This document shows positions 1 to 6,604 of a stretch of DNA of 13,101 nt, piece after piece. The position numbers and the translations under genes are program-made. Positions within the stretch are counted from its first letter, which is position 1; the number at the start of each line of letters is the position of its first letter. The DNA is from an uncultured Planctomycetaceae bacterium. GTDB lineage: Bacteria; Planctomycetota; Planctomycetia; Pirellulales; UBA1268. The notes beneath the pieces are model-generated. The model was not told the DNA's origin, did not search any database, and was given only the letters and a program-made list of their open reading frames with translations. Location: contig CAJAYZ010000546.1 of the NCBI GenBank assembly GCA_903949225.1, positions 1 through 13,101 on the forward strand, given 5' to 3'.

Positions 1-1050
1 GTCGGCGAACTCCGCGACTGGAGTGTCTGCGGCAACGATCTCGAGGTTCCACGGCCGCCGCAGGGGCGGATACGGCGCGAGTTTGACTCATCGTCGCCCC
101 AGATCGTCGTGGCAACGTCCGGGACGAGCGGTCCGCCAAAGCTCGTCGAACATTCATGGGACTCCCTCTTGGCCGCGGCCCGTCTTGCGGAGCAATGGCA
201 TGGACGCGGTTGGATCCTCGTCTATGACGCCACCCGATGGGCAGGGACCCAGGTGTGGTTGCAGGCGATCCTCACCGGCGGGCGGGTGATCGTGCCGGCG
301 TCTCGCGATCCCGACTGCGTCGCCCGTGCGGCTGCCGACGAAAACGTCACGATCCTCCCTGCCACGCCGACGCTCCTGCGACGCGTGATCGCCTCCGCCG
401 ATTCCGACGCTGTCGGAAGGATGAGGCTCGATCGGATCACCCTCGGCGGTGAGGCTGCCGATGGCCAGCTTCTCCAGCAGGCCCGGGCTCTGTTCCCGGC
501 GGCGCGGGTCGCGCATGTCTATGCGACCACCGAACTGGGCGAGGTGTTCCGCGTGTCCGACGGCCTGCCCGGATTCCCTGCCGAATGGCTCGGTCGCCCC
601 TTGCCGGGAGGGGCTAGGCTGTCGACCAGGCGAGACGGGGAACTTCTCGTGCAGCTGTCGCGGGACACGGCCGAGGTCGCGACTGGCGACCTCGTCGAGC
701 GTCGCGGTGATCGCTACGAGTTCGCCGGACGAAGAAGCGATACGATCGTCGTCGGCGGGGCCAAGGTCTTTCCCCGCAGGGTCGAGGATGTCCTCCGCGG
801 CGTGCCCGGCGTCGCCGATGCGCGGGCCTACGGCCTCCCCAACGCGATCACCGGCGAGATCGTCGCCGCGCAGATCGTTGTCACCGATCCGCTTCCCGAC
901 GGCGTCACGCCGGAGAATCTCCGCGCGGCGGCGTTGGCGGCCTGCCGCGGTGCCCTCGAGCCTCACGGCGTGCCACGCGTTCTCGACTTCACCCGGAAGC
1001 TGGTCACGAATCCGTCGGGCAAAGTGTCGCGTCGGCCGGTCGGCCAATGA
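1..1050 (+). CDS. Acyl/aryl-CoA synthetase-like AMP-binding (ANL superfamily) enzyme, 5'-truncated by window edge
   Basis: The frame is open from base 1, so the gene starts before the window; 349 codons are visible. ANL enzymes activate a carboxylic acid with ATP to an acyl-adenylate and usually pass it to CoA or a carrier-protein thiol. Visible signatures, numbered from the first visible codon, are the phosphate-loop motif ATSGTSGPPK (38-47), YATTELGE (174-181, the A5 motif, with T where many members have G), TGD (228-230, ribose-binding Asp), GRRSD (243-247, hinge region) and the C-terminal NPSGK with the catalytic lysine K341. Full-length relatives are about 500 residues, so roughly the N-terminal third is missing. 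The stop overlaps the next start (ATGA), which indicates translational coupling to the FabG-like reductase. The substrate cannot be read from the sequence. In this context I infer activation of an acyl group used to decorate a glycan. Family call is firm, role is inference. Confidence 0.9.
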   Translation, partial: VGELRDWSVCGNDLEVPRPPQGRIRREFDSSSPQIVVATSGTSGPPKLVEHSWDSLLAAARLAEQWHGRGWILVYDATRWAGTQVWLQAILTGGRVIVPASRDPDCVARAAADENVTILPATPTLLRRVIASADSDAVGRMRLDRITLGGEAADGQLLQQARALFPAARVAHVYATTELGEVFRVSDGLPGFPAEWLGRPLPGGARLSTRRDGELLVQLSRDTAEVATGDLVERRGDRYEFAGRRSDTIVVGGAKVFPRRVEDVLRGVPGVADARAYGLPNAITGEIVAAQIVVTDPLPDGVTPENLRAAALAACRGALEPHGVPRVLDFTRKLVTNPSGKVSRRPVGQ

Positions 1051-1802
1051 CCAGCCCATCTCCGACAACAATCATCTCCGGTGGGTCCCGCGGGCTCGGC
1101 TTGGCCGTCGCGTCGAGATTGCTCGAGCGGGGCGACCGGATCGCGACGTTTTCGCGATCTGGTTCGGCGGCGCTCGACGGCCTTGCATCGCGGCATCCCG
1201 GCCGGGTCCATCACGAGCAGTTCGATACGGCTGATTCCGCCGCCATCCGGCGTTTCGTGGCCAACGCCGCCGATCGTTTCGGCCGCGTCGATCACTGTGT
1301 GGCCAATGCCGCGGTGGCCGCCGAGGGGATCCTCGCCACCATGTCAGACGCCGACATCGACGCCATGCTGACGGTCAATCTCCGCGGCGCCATCGTCCTG
1401 GTGCGCGAGTGTGTCCGCCAGTTCCTGGCCCAGCCGAGGGCCCGGCCCGATGCGGAGGCTGGGGCGGTGGTCGTGGTGTCGAGCGTCGTCGCCGCCCGGG
1501 GAAGCCCGGGGCTGGCGGTGTATGCGGCGACGAAAGCCGGGCTCGAGGGCTTTGCTCGCTGCCTTGCCAGGGAGGTGGGGCCGCGGGGTATCCGCGTCAA
1601 CGCCGTGGCGCCCGGATTTCTCGCCACCGAACTTTCGGCGACGCTCTCATCGGCCGATCGGGAGCGGATCGTCCGCAGGACGCCCTTGGGGCGGCTGGGC
1701 GACACGGCCGATATCATCGGGGCAATCGACTTCCTCACCTCTGCCGGCGCGGCGTTCGTGACGGGCCAGACGCTCACCGTCGATGGTGGCGGCGCGGCGT
1801 GA
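1047..1802 (+). CDS. FabG-like short-chain dehydrogenase/reductase (SDR)
   Basis: A 251-residue classical SDR, close to the roughly 245 residues of 3-oxoacyl-ACP reductase FabG. It has the nucleotide-binding glycine motif SGGSRGLG (11-18), with Arg after Ser as in NADPH-preferring members, NAAV (87-90), Asn111 in NLRG, catalytic Ser146, and Tyr159/Lys163 in YAATK. The stretch RGIRVNAVAPGF and the ending TGQTLTVDGG are typical of FabG relatives. The start ATG lies inside the preceding stop (ATGA), which fixes it despite no obvious Shine-Dalgarno. Next to an acyl-activating enzyme it may reduce a 3-oxoacyl thioester to a 3-hydroxyacyl group, but SDRs of this type also act on sugars and alcohols. 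Family call is certain; the substrate is not visible. Confidence 0.93.
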   Translation: MTSPSPTTIISGGSRGLGLAVASRLLERGDRIATFSRSGSAALDGLASRHPGRVHHEQFDTADSAAIRRFVANAADRFGRVDHCVANAAVAAEGILATMSDADIDAMLTVNLRGAIVLVRECVRQFLAQPRARPDAEAGAVVVVSSVVAARGSPGLAVYAATKAGLEGFARCLAREVGPRGIRVNAVAPGFLATELSATLSSADRERIVRRTPLGRLGDTADIIGAIDFLTSAGAAFVTGQTLTVDGGGAA

Positions 1803-1842
1803 TGTTCGTCGCCGTCGTCGGTTAGGATGAAGTTGCCCCGCT

Positions 1843-2544
1843 GTGCATCGTTCTCATTTCCCGTCTGGGAGCACCGTGCCGTTGCCCCATCGCGCGTTCC
1901 CGCCGTTTCCTGACTGTCGCCGCATCCTGATTGTCGGAGGCGGTGGATTTGGCCGCGAGGTCCGCTGCTGGGTGCGGGATGCCTGGCCAGCGGAGGACGG
2001 TCTGTTTGCGGGCTTTCTGGACGGCGATGCGTCGCGCGCCGGGGTGGCGGGGCCGGTGCTCGGCAATCCGGACACCTATCAGCCCATGCCCGGGGATGGG
2101 CTCCTCCTCGGGGTCGGCATCCCTGGGGTCCGACGCAGGTTGGCCGAGGTGCTCTCCGCCCGCGGGGGGCGATTCCTCACGCTCGTTCACCCGACCGCCG
2201 TCGTGGTGCCGTCGGCGGTGGTGGGAGAGGGAACGATCGTCTGTCCGCATGGAGTCGTCAGTGACGCCGCCTCGCTCGGCCGCGGGGTGCTCGTCAATTA
2301 CCACGCGTCGGTAGCGCACGATGCGTCGGCTGGCGACTTTAGTGTGCTTGCCCCCTACGCCACGCTCGGTGGCTTTGCCGGGATTGGCGCGGATGTGTTC
2401 CTCGGTCTCCATGCATCGGTCGGCCCCGGTCGTCGCGTCGGCGACCGCAGCAAGGTCAGCGCCAATTCCTGCGCGCTGGCCGACGTTCCCCCCGATACGC
2501 TCGTCTACGGCGTGCCGGGGCGCCACGGCCCGCTCCTTTCCTGA
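1843..2544 (+). CDS. NeuD/PglD-family sugar acyltransferase (left-handed beta-helix)
   Basis: A 233-residue protein if started at GTG 1843. An alternative GTG at 1876 (222 residues) has GGGAG at 1867-1871 just upstream and is equally plausible; family members usually begin only a few residues before the glycine motif. The N-terminal Rossmann-like part carries ILIVGGGGFGREV (28-40), which in PglD/NeuD binds the UDP-sugar. The C-terminal half (about 116-230) is a hexapeptide-repeat beta-helix with the likely catalytic base His159 in VAHD, and it ends with the family-typical YGVPGR. The family transfers acetyl, or other acyl, from CoA to an amino sugar or sialic acid. It sits 40 bp after the SDR and 18 bp before a glycosyltransferase, in a glycan operon. 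The acyl donor might be something other than acetyl-CoA given the upstream acyl-activating enzyme; that is inference. Confidence 0.88.
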   Translation: MHRSHFPSGSTVPLPHRAFPPFPDCRRILIVGGGGFGREVRCWVRDAWPAEDGLFAGFLDGDASRAGVAGPVLGNPDTYQPMPGDGLLLGVGIPGVRRRLAEVLSARGGRFLTLVHPTAVVVPSAVVGEGTIVCPHGVVSDAASLGRGVLVNYHASVAHDASAGDFSVLAPYATLGGFAGIGADVFLGLHASVGPGRRVGDRSKVSANSCALADVPPDTLVYGVPGRHGPLLS

Positions 2545-2550
2545 CAGTCC

Positions 2551-2555
2551 GGGAG
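2551..2555 (+). promoter_or_regulatory. Ribosome binding site deciding a TTG start
   Basis: GGGAG lies 7 nt upstream of TTG 2563. It supports this rare start codon for the glycosyltransferase, since the protein reads MTVRVAAHVDLRY from there, as expected for a GT4 N-terminal beta strand. Confidence 0.6.
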
Positions 2556-2562
2556 CCGCTGC

Positions 2563-3732
2563 TTGACAGTCCGCGTAGCCGCCCATGTCGACCTCCGCTA
2601 CACGACCCGGCAGCCCACCGGGGTCGACAAGCACATCGCGCGGATGGTGCGGGGATTGGCCGCACGCCCGGGATTCGAAGTCTCCGTCGTGGCGCCGCGT
2701 GGGCAACTCGTCGATGGTGATCTTCCGTCCGGAAGCAGTCTCCACGGCCTGCCCGTCGCGCCGATTCCCCTCTCCAACCGGACCGGTCGATTGTTGTGGG
2801 CGCTGGGAAACCGTCCGCCGATCGACCGCTTCTGCCCCGGCGTCGATTGGGTCTGGTCGCCGCAGGAGCTGTGGGCCCCGGCCCGGTATGCACGCACCGC
2901 GATCACGGTCCACGGCAGCACCTATTTCGAGTCGAGTTTTCCCGGCTATCACACGGCAGTTGCCCGCTTCGAGCGGGCAAGGATGGCGTGGTTTTTCCGG
3001 CGGATCTGCCGGGCCGCAGATCTCGTCCTTCCGGTGTCGCGCTATCTCGAGCGATTCCTCATCGACTCCTTCGGTCTCCGGCCGGAGCGGTCCGTCGTCG
3101 TGGGGAATGGTGTCGATGAGGCGTTTTTCGCCGCCGGTGCCGAGGCGATATCCCCTCTTGGTGGGGTCGAGTACGACGCCGACAGGCTCCTCGTGGTGGG
3201 CGGCCTCAATGGCTGGGATGGTGCGGAGAGCATCCTGGCGTGCGCTGACGCCCTCGCGGAGGGCATTCCTAACCTCGGAATCGACGTCATCGGTACACTG
3301 GACGACCCTGGGAGCATCGCGGCCAGCGGCCGCCGTCCCAATCTCCGTCGCCTCGGCTTTCGGCCACCCAACGAACTTGCTGTGATCATGCCCCGCTACC
3401 TGGCGCTGCTCTACCTCCCCAACGTCGAATCGTTCGGGATCGTGGCGCTCGAGGCGATGGCTGCGGCGCTGCCGGTGCTGGCGTGCCGGCTGACGGCCGT
3501 GCCTGAGACGGCTGGCGACGGGGCCTGGTACGTCGACGAACGCCGGCCCGCAGAGGTGGTGGCGGCCGTCCGTGCCCTCCGCGCCGATCCGGTCCTCCGG
3601 AGGGCATGGGTCGAGCGGGGGCGTCGCCGCGCGGCAGGGTTCACCTGGGAGGCTTGTCTGGAGAGGCTTGCGGTGGCCCTCAAGAGGGATGCGCGCGCCG
3701 CACGGATGCCTGTGGAGGTTTCGCGGCCATGA
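2563..3732 (+). CDS. GT4-family glycosyltransferase (GT-B fold)
   Basis: A 389-residue protein starting at TTG with a good ribosome site. It has the GT-B layout: an N-terminal acceptor domain with VAAHVDLRYTTRQPTGVDKH (family members have a glycine/threonine-rich loop here), a middle segment LVLPVSRYLERF (154-165) and VVVGNGVDEAFF (178-189), and a C-terminal donor domain with the EX7E motif ESFGIVALE (Glu289, Glu297) followed by the usual alanine-rich helix. Such enzymes move a sugar from a nucleotide sugar to a growing lipid-linked oligosaccharide on the cytoplasmic face of the membrane, with retention of configuration. Odd point: the segment that usually reads GR...KG around the donor phosphates is GGLNGWDG (213-220) and lacks the expected basic residues. 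The stop overlaps the flippase start (ATGA). Specificity is unknown. Confidence 0.9.
   Translation: MTVRVAAHVDLRYTTRQPTGVDKHIARMVRGLAARPGFEVSVVAPRGQLVDGDLPSGSSLHGLPVAPIPLSNRTGRLLWALGNRPPIDRFCPGVDWVWSPQELWAPARYARTAITVHGSTYFESSFPGYHTAVARFERARMAWFFRRICRAADLVLPVSRYLERFLIDSFGLRPERSVVVGNGVDEAFFAAGAEAISPLGGVEYDADRLLVVGGLNGWDGAESILACADALAEGIPNLGIDVIGTLDDPGSIAASGRRPNLRRLGFRPPNELAVIMPRYLALLYLPNVESFGIVALEAMAAALPVLACRLTAVPETAGDGAWYVDERRPAEVVAAVRALRADPVLRRAWVERGRRRAAGFTWEACLERLAVALKRDARAARMPVEVSRP
3714..3718 (+). promoter_or_regulatory. Ribosome binding site for the ABC flippase
   Basis: GGAGG, 10 nt before ATG 3729. With the ATGA overlap it places the flippase start at 3729 rather than at the in-frame ATG at 3606, which would lie deep inside the preceding glycosyltransferase gene. 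Confidence 0.65.
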
Positions 3733-5468
3733 ACATCCCGAAGATGATTTCCGACGTCTGGTCGATCCTCACCCCCAGGCAACGAACGGCAGCGCTCGTT
3801 CTTCTGGGGATGATGATCGTGAGCATGGTGTTTGAAATGCTCGGCGTCGGCCTCATGATCCCGGCGCTGGCGGCGTTGACGCTCGATGACGCGGCGCCAT
3901 CCCCGATGGCCAGCGCGATCCTCGCCTGGTTGGGAAATCCGACGAAGGAAACCCTCATCATCGGGGCCTTCCTCGTGCTGTTCCTCATCTACCTGCTGAA
4001 GACCTGCTTCCTTCTCTTTTCAGCCTACTGGCAGTCGAGGTTCATTTCGAACCTCCAGACGAGTCTGTCAAGGAGGCTGTTCACGATCTACCTCAACCAG
4101 CCATGGTCATTCCACCTCGGCCGGAATTCGGCTGAGTTGATGCGGACGATGTCGGAGGCGTCCAACTTCTCCCAGTTGTGCTCGACGCTGCTGGCGTCGG
4201 TGAGCGACAGTCTCGTCCTGCTTGGAATTGTGGCCCTCCTTGCTTTTTTCGAGCCCATCGGCACCTTTGTCGCCGCGGCGTCTCTCGGGATCTCGATGAA
4301 ATTCCTCGGGTGGATCACCGGAGAGCGGATGGAGCGTTGGGGGGCCATGCGATTCAGGCTCGCGGCGATCGTCACTCGCCACGTCCATCAGGGATTTGGG
4401 GGTGCGAAGGATGTCAAGATCCGAGGCCGGGAGAAGTATTTCGTTGACCAATACGATCGGCACAACCGGGTCGCTGCCGATCTTTCGGTCCGCCAGATCG
4501 TCATGGGACAGTTGCCGCGAATGTGGCTCGAACTCGTCGCCGTGACGACGCTCTGCGTGCTGGCGGGGACAATGCTGTGGCAGGGGCGTGACAGCCGCGA
4601 CATGGTCTCCAGTCTCGGGCTGTTCGCAACGGCGGCGTTCCGGCTCCTCCCCTCGGTCAACAGGCTCGCGCTGGCTATCCAGAATTTCCGCTTTGGTGCC
4701 TCGGGGCTCGCAGCCCTTTACAAGGATCTGCAACTCTCCTCCGAGCCCCCGAAGGCGTTGCGAGGGATCGAATTCCAACGATCGATTGCCCTCGAGGGGA
4801 TCGTGTTCCGCTTTCCCGCCGCCCCCGCGCCGGCGCTCGATGGCGTGACGATCCGTATTCCCCACGGAACGGCGGTCGGAATCATCGGTGGCAGCGGTGC
4901 CGGGAAGAGCACGGCGGTCGACGTCCTCCTCGGCCTTCTCGCACCGGCCGAGGGGAGGGTTACGGTCGACGGCGTCGACATCCGTGACAACCTGCGTGGC
5001 TGGCAGAACCTGGTCGGATATGTGCCTCAGAGCATCTACCTCTGCGACGATTCGCTGCGCGAGAATGTCGCCTTCGGCGTGCCGCCGGAGGAGATCGACG
5101 AGCAGGCTCTCGGGCGGGCGATCCGGGCAGCCCGCCTCGATGACTTCGTCGCCACGCTACCCGAGGGCCTGTCGACCGTCGTGGGGGAGCGGGGCGTGCG
5201 GCTCTCGGGGGGCCAGCGTCAGAGAATCGGTATTGCACGGGCCCTCTACCACGATCCAGCGGTGCTCGTCCTCGACGAGGCGACCAGTGCCCTCGACACC
5301 ACCACCGAGAGCGAGGTCATGGCTGCCGTCAACGCGCTCCATGGGGCCAAGACCCTCGTGATCATCGCTCATCGGCTGTCGACCGTCGAACAGTGTGACG
5401 TTGTCTACCGCCTCGACCGGGGCCGGGTCGTCGGTTCGGGTACCCTTGCAGAGGTCGTGAGGACGTGA
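3729..5468 (+). CDS. ABC-type lipid-linked oligosaccharide flippase (PglK/MsbA-like, fused TM-NBD half transporter)
   Basis: A 579-residue exporter half-molecule, similar in length to Campylobacter PglK (about 564) and MsbA. The N-terminal ~330 residues hold about six hydrophobic segments (near 20-50, 75-100, 155-175, 177-196, 265-285 and 293-313). The C-terminal nucleotide-binding domain has Walker A GGSGAGKST (387-395), Q-loop Gln434, signature LSGGQ (492-496), Walker B VLVLDEATSALD with Asp516/Glu517, and switch His548 in IIAHRLST. All catalytic residues are present. It would work as a homodimer in the inner membrane. Its place between two glycosyltransferase genes, overlapping both (ATGA upstream, GTGA downstream), argues for flipping a lipid-linked glycan rather than a drug or peptide. 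Substrate identity is inferred from context. Confidence 0.92.
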   Translation: MNIPKMISDVWSILTPRQRTAALVLLGMMIVSMVFEMLGVGLMIPALAALTLDDAAPSPMASAILAWLGNPTKETLIIGAFLVLFLIYLLKTCFLLFSAYWQSRFISNLQTSLSRRLFTIYLNQPWSFHLGRNSAELMRTMSEASNFSQLCSTLLASVSDSLVLLGIVALLAFFEPIGTFVAAASLGISMKFLGWITGERMERWGAMRFRLAAIVTRHVHQGFGGAKDVKIRGREKYFVDQYDRHNRVAADLSVRQIVMGQLPRMWLELVAVTTLCVLAGTMLWQGRDSRDMVSSLGLFATAAFRLLPSVNRLALAIQNFRFGASGLAALYKDLQLSSEPPKALRGIEFQRSIALEGIVFRFPAAPAPALDGVTIRIPHGTAVGIIGGSGAGKSTAVDVLLGLLAPAEGRVTVDGVDIRDNLRGWQNLVGYVPQSIYLCDDSLRENVAFGVPPEEIDEQALGRAIRAARLDDFVATLPEGLSTVVGERGVRLSGGQRQRIGIARALYHDPAVLVLDEATSALDTTTESEVMAAVNALHGAKTLVIIAHRLSTVEQCDVVYRLDRGRVVGSGTLAEVVRT

Positions 5469-6580
5469 GTCGCGATGTGCCGGCGGGGCTGCGGCGGATC
5501 GTCTTCTGGCAGCCGATTGTCAGCCCGCACCAGTACGATTTTCTCGAGGCCCTTTCGGCGGCGGTTTCGGGTGAGGTGATCCTTGCCGCGGAATCCGGGC
5601 TACCCGCGGAGCGTGTCTTGCAGGGATGGCAACAGTCGCCCCACGAGAAGGTTCGCGTCGTCGACGTCTCCACGGCGGAAGGATTCAAGACGCTGGTCGC
5701 CCATCGTGGCGCTGATTCGCTCCATGTCTTCTCCGGCTTCTTCTCGCACGCAATCGTGTGGCGTGCCTTCAGACTCTTGTCGACGTCATCGGCGCGACTC
5801 GCAATTCTTTCCGAGGCTCCGGAGCAGGGGCCATGGGCCGGCTGGTTGAAACGTGCACGGGGACGATTGCTTGTGCACCGTTGGGGATCTCGCGTCGACT
5901 TCGTGCTGGCGATGGGAGACGTCGGGCGGCGCTTCTTCGAGGCGGTCGGGTTTCCACAGGAGAAGATCGGCGTGTTCGGCTACTATCTCGCCGTTCCGGC
6001 CGAGCCGTGGCCGGCCGTGGATCGAAGCATTGACGGTGTGTTCCGGTTCGTCGCCGCCGGGCAGTTGATCCGAAGGAAGGGGTTCGACCTGCTCCTCGCT
6101 GCCCTGACGGGAGTGAAAGGGATGCCTTGGCGGTGCGATCTCTACGGCAACGGGCCGCTCCGGAACGAACTCCGCAGGGCAGCCGAGCGGTTGCAAGTCG
6201 CCGACCGGATCGGTTTCCACGCCACGCTCCCCAACGAGGCGATCCGCCGGGCGATCGCGGGCAGCGATTGCTGCGTCGTCCCGAGCCGGCACGATGGCTG
6301 GGGAATGGTCGTCAACGAGGCGTTGATCGCTGGAACACCGGTTGTTTGCAGCGACGGCTGCGGGGCGGCGGCGATGATCGACGATCCGGAGGGGGGGATG
6401 ATCGTGCCGGCCGGGCGGGTTCGCCCTCTGGCCGAGGCGATGCAGAGGTCGCTTTCGGCCGGTAAGATCGAAACTTCCGGACGCCGGCGTGTCCATGCGG
6501 TAGCGGAGCGATTCTCCCCAGCCGCCGGGGTCCGGTTGTTTCTGAATCGGCTCGAAAGTCTCGAGCCAACCTTTCGTTGA
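5465..6580 (+). CDS. GT4-family glycosyltransferase with DX7E motif
   Basis: A 371-residue GT-B enzyme. The GTG start overlaps the flippase stop (GTGA), with purine-rich GAGG 10 nt upstream. The N-terminal domain begins RIVFWQPIVSPHQYDFLEAL, resembling polysaccharide glycosyltransferases that open with a short strand followed by an HQ/H-x-x-F helix. The donor domain has AAGQLIRRKGFDLLLAA (197-213, carrying the basic Arg/Lys pair), LYGNGPLRNEL (227-237) and PSRHDGWGMVVNEAL (273-287). In the last segment the first Glu of the EX7E motif is Asp277 and the second is Glu285. The DGWG variant occurs in a recognised subset of GT4-like enzymes, so it need not be inactive. It probably adds a sugar to the same lipid-linked glycan; donor and linkage are unknown. 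Confidence 0.9.
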   Translation: MSRDVPAGLRRIVFWQPIVSPHQYDFLEALSAAVSGEVILAAESGLPAERVLQGWQQSPHEKVRVVDVSTAEGFKTLVAHRGADSLHVFSGFFSHAIVWRAFRLLSTSSARLAILSEAPEQGPWAGWLKRARGRLLVHRWGSRVDFVLAMGDVGRRFFEAVGFPQEKIGVFGYYLAVPAEPWPAVDRSIDGVFRFVAAGQLIRRKGFDLLLAALTGVKGMPWRCDLYGNGPLRNELRRAAERLQVADRIGFHATLPNEAIRRAIAGSDCCVVPSRHDGWGMVVNEALIAGTPVVCSDGCGAAAMIDDPEGGMIVPAGRVRPLAEAMQRSLSAGKIETSGRRRVHAVAERFSPAAGVRLFLNRLESLEPTFR

Positions 6581-6604
6581 GCGATTGTTTTTGCAAACGC
6601 TGCC

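Noticed and set aside
154..1071. 305-codon minus-strand frame opposite the adenylating enzyme
   Set aside because: The plus strand encodes all the core ANL motifs in one frame. The antisense product has no motif.
1802..1825. Seven-codon frame directly after the SDR stop as a leader peptide
   Set aside because: It has no ribosome site and no regulatory codon run, and is short enough to occur by chance.
1822..2952. 376-codon open frame on the minus strand
   Set aside because: It runs antisense to the NeuD-like gene and the following glycosyltransferase, both of which have clear family motifs. Its translation is Arg/Gly/His-rich with no recognisable domain; long antisense frames are expected at this GC.
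3606..3728. Upstream in-frame ATG extending the flippase by 41 residues
   Set aside because: It lies inside the preceding glycosyltransferase gene, the extra residues do not resemble an exporter N-terminus, and ATG 3729 has GGAGG and an ATGA overlap.
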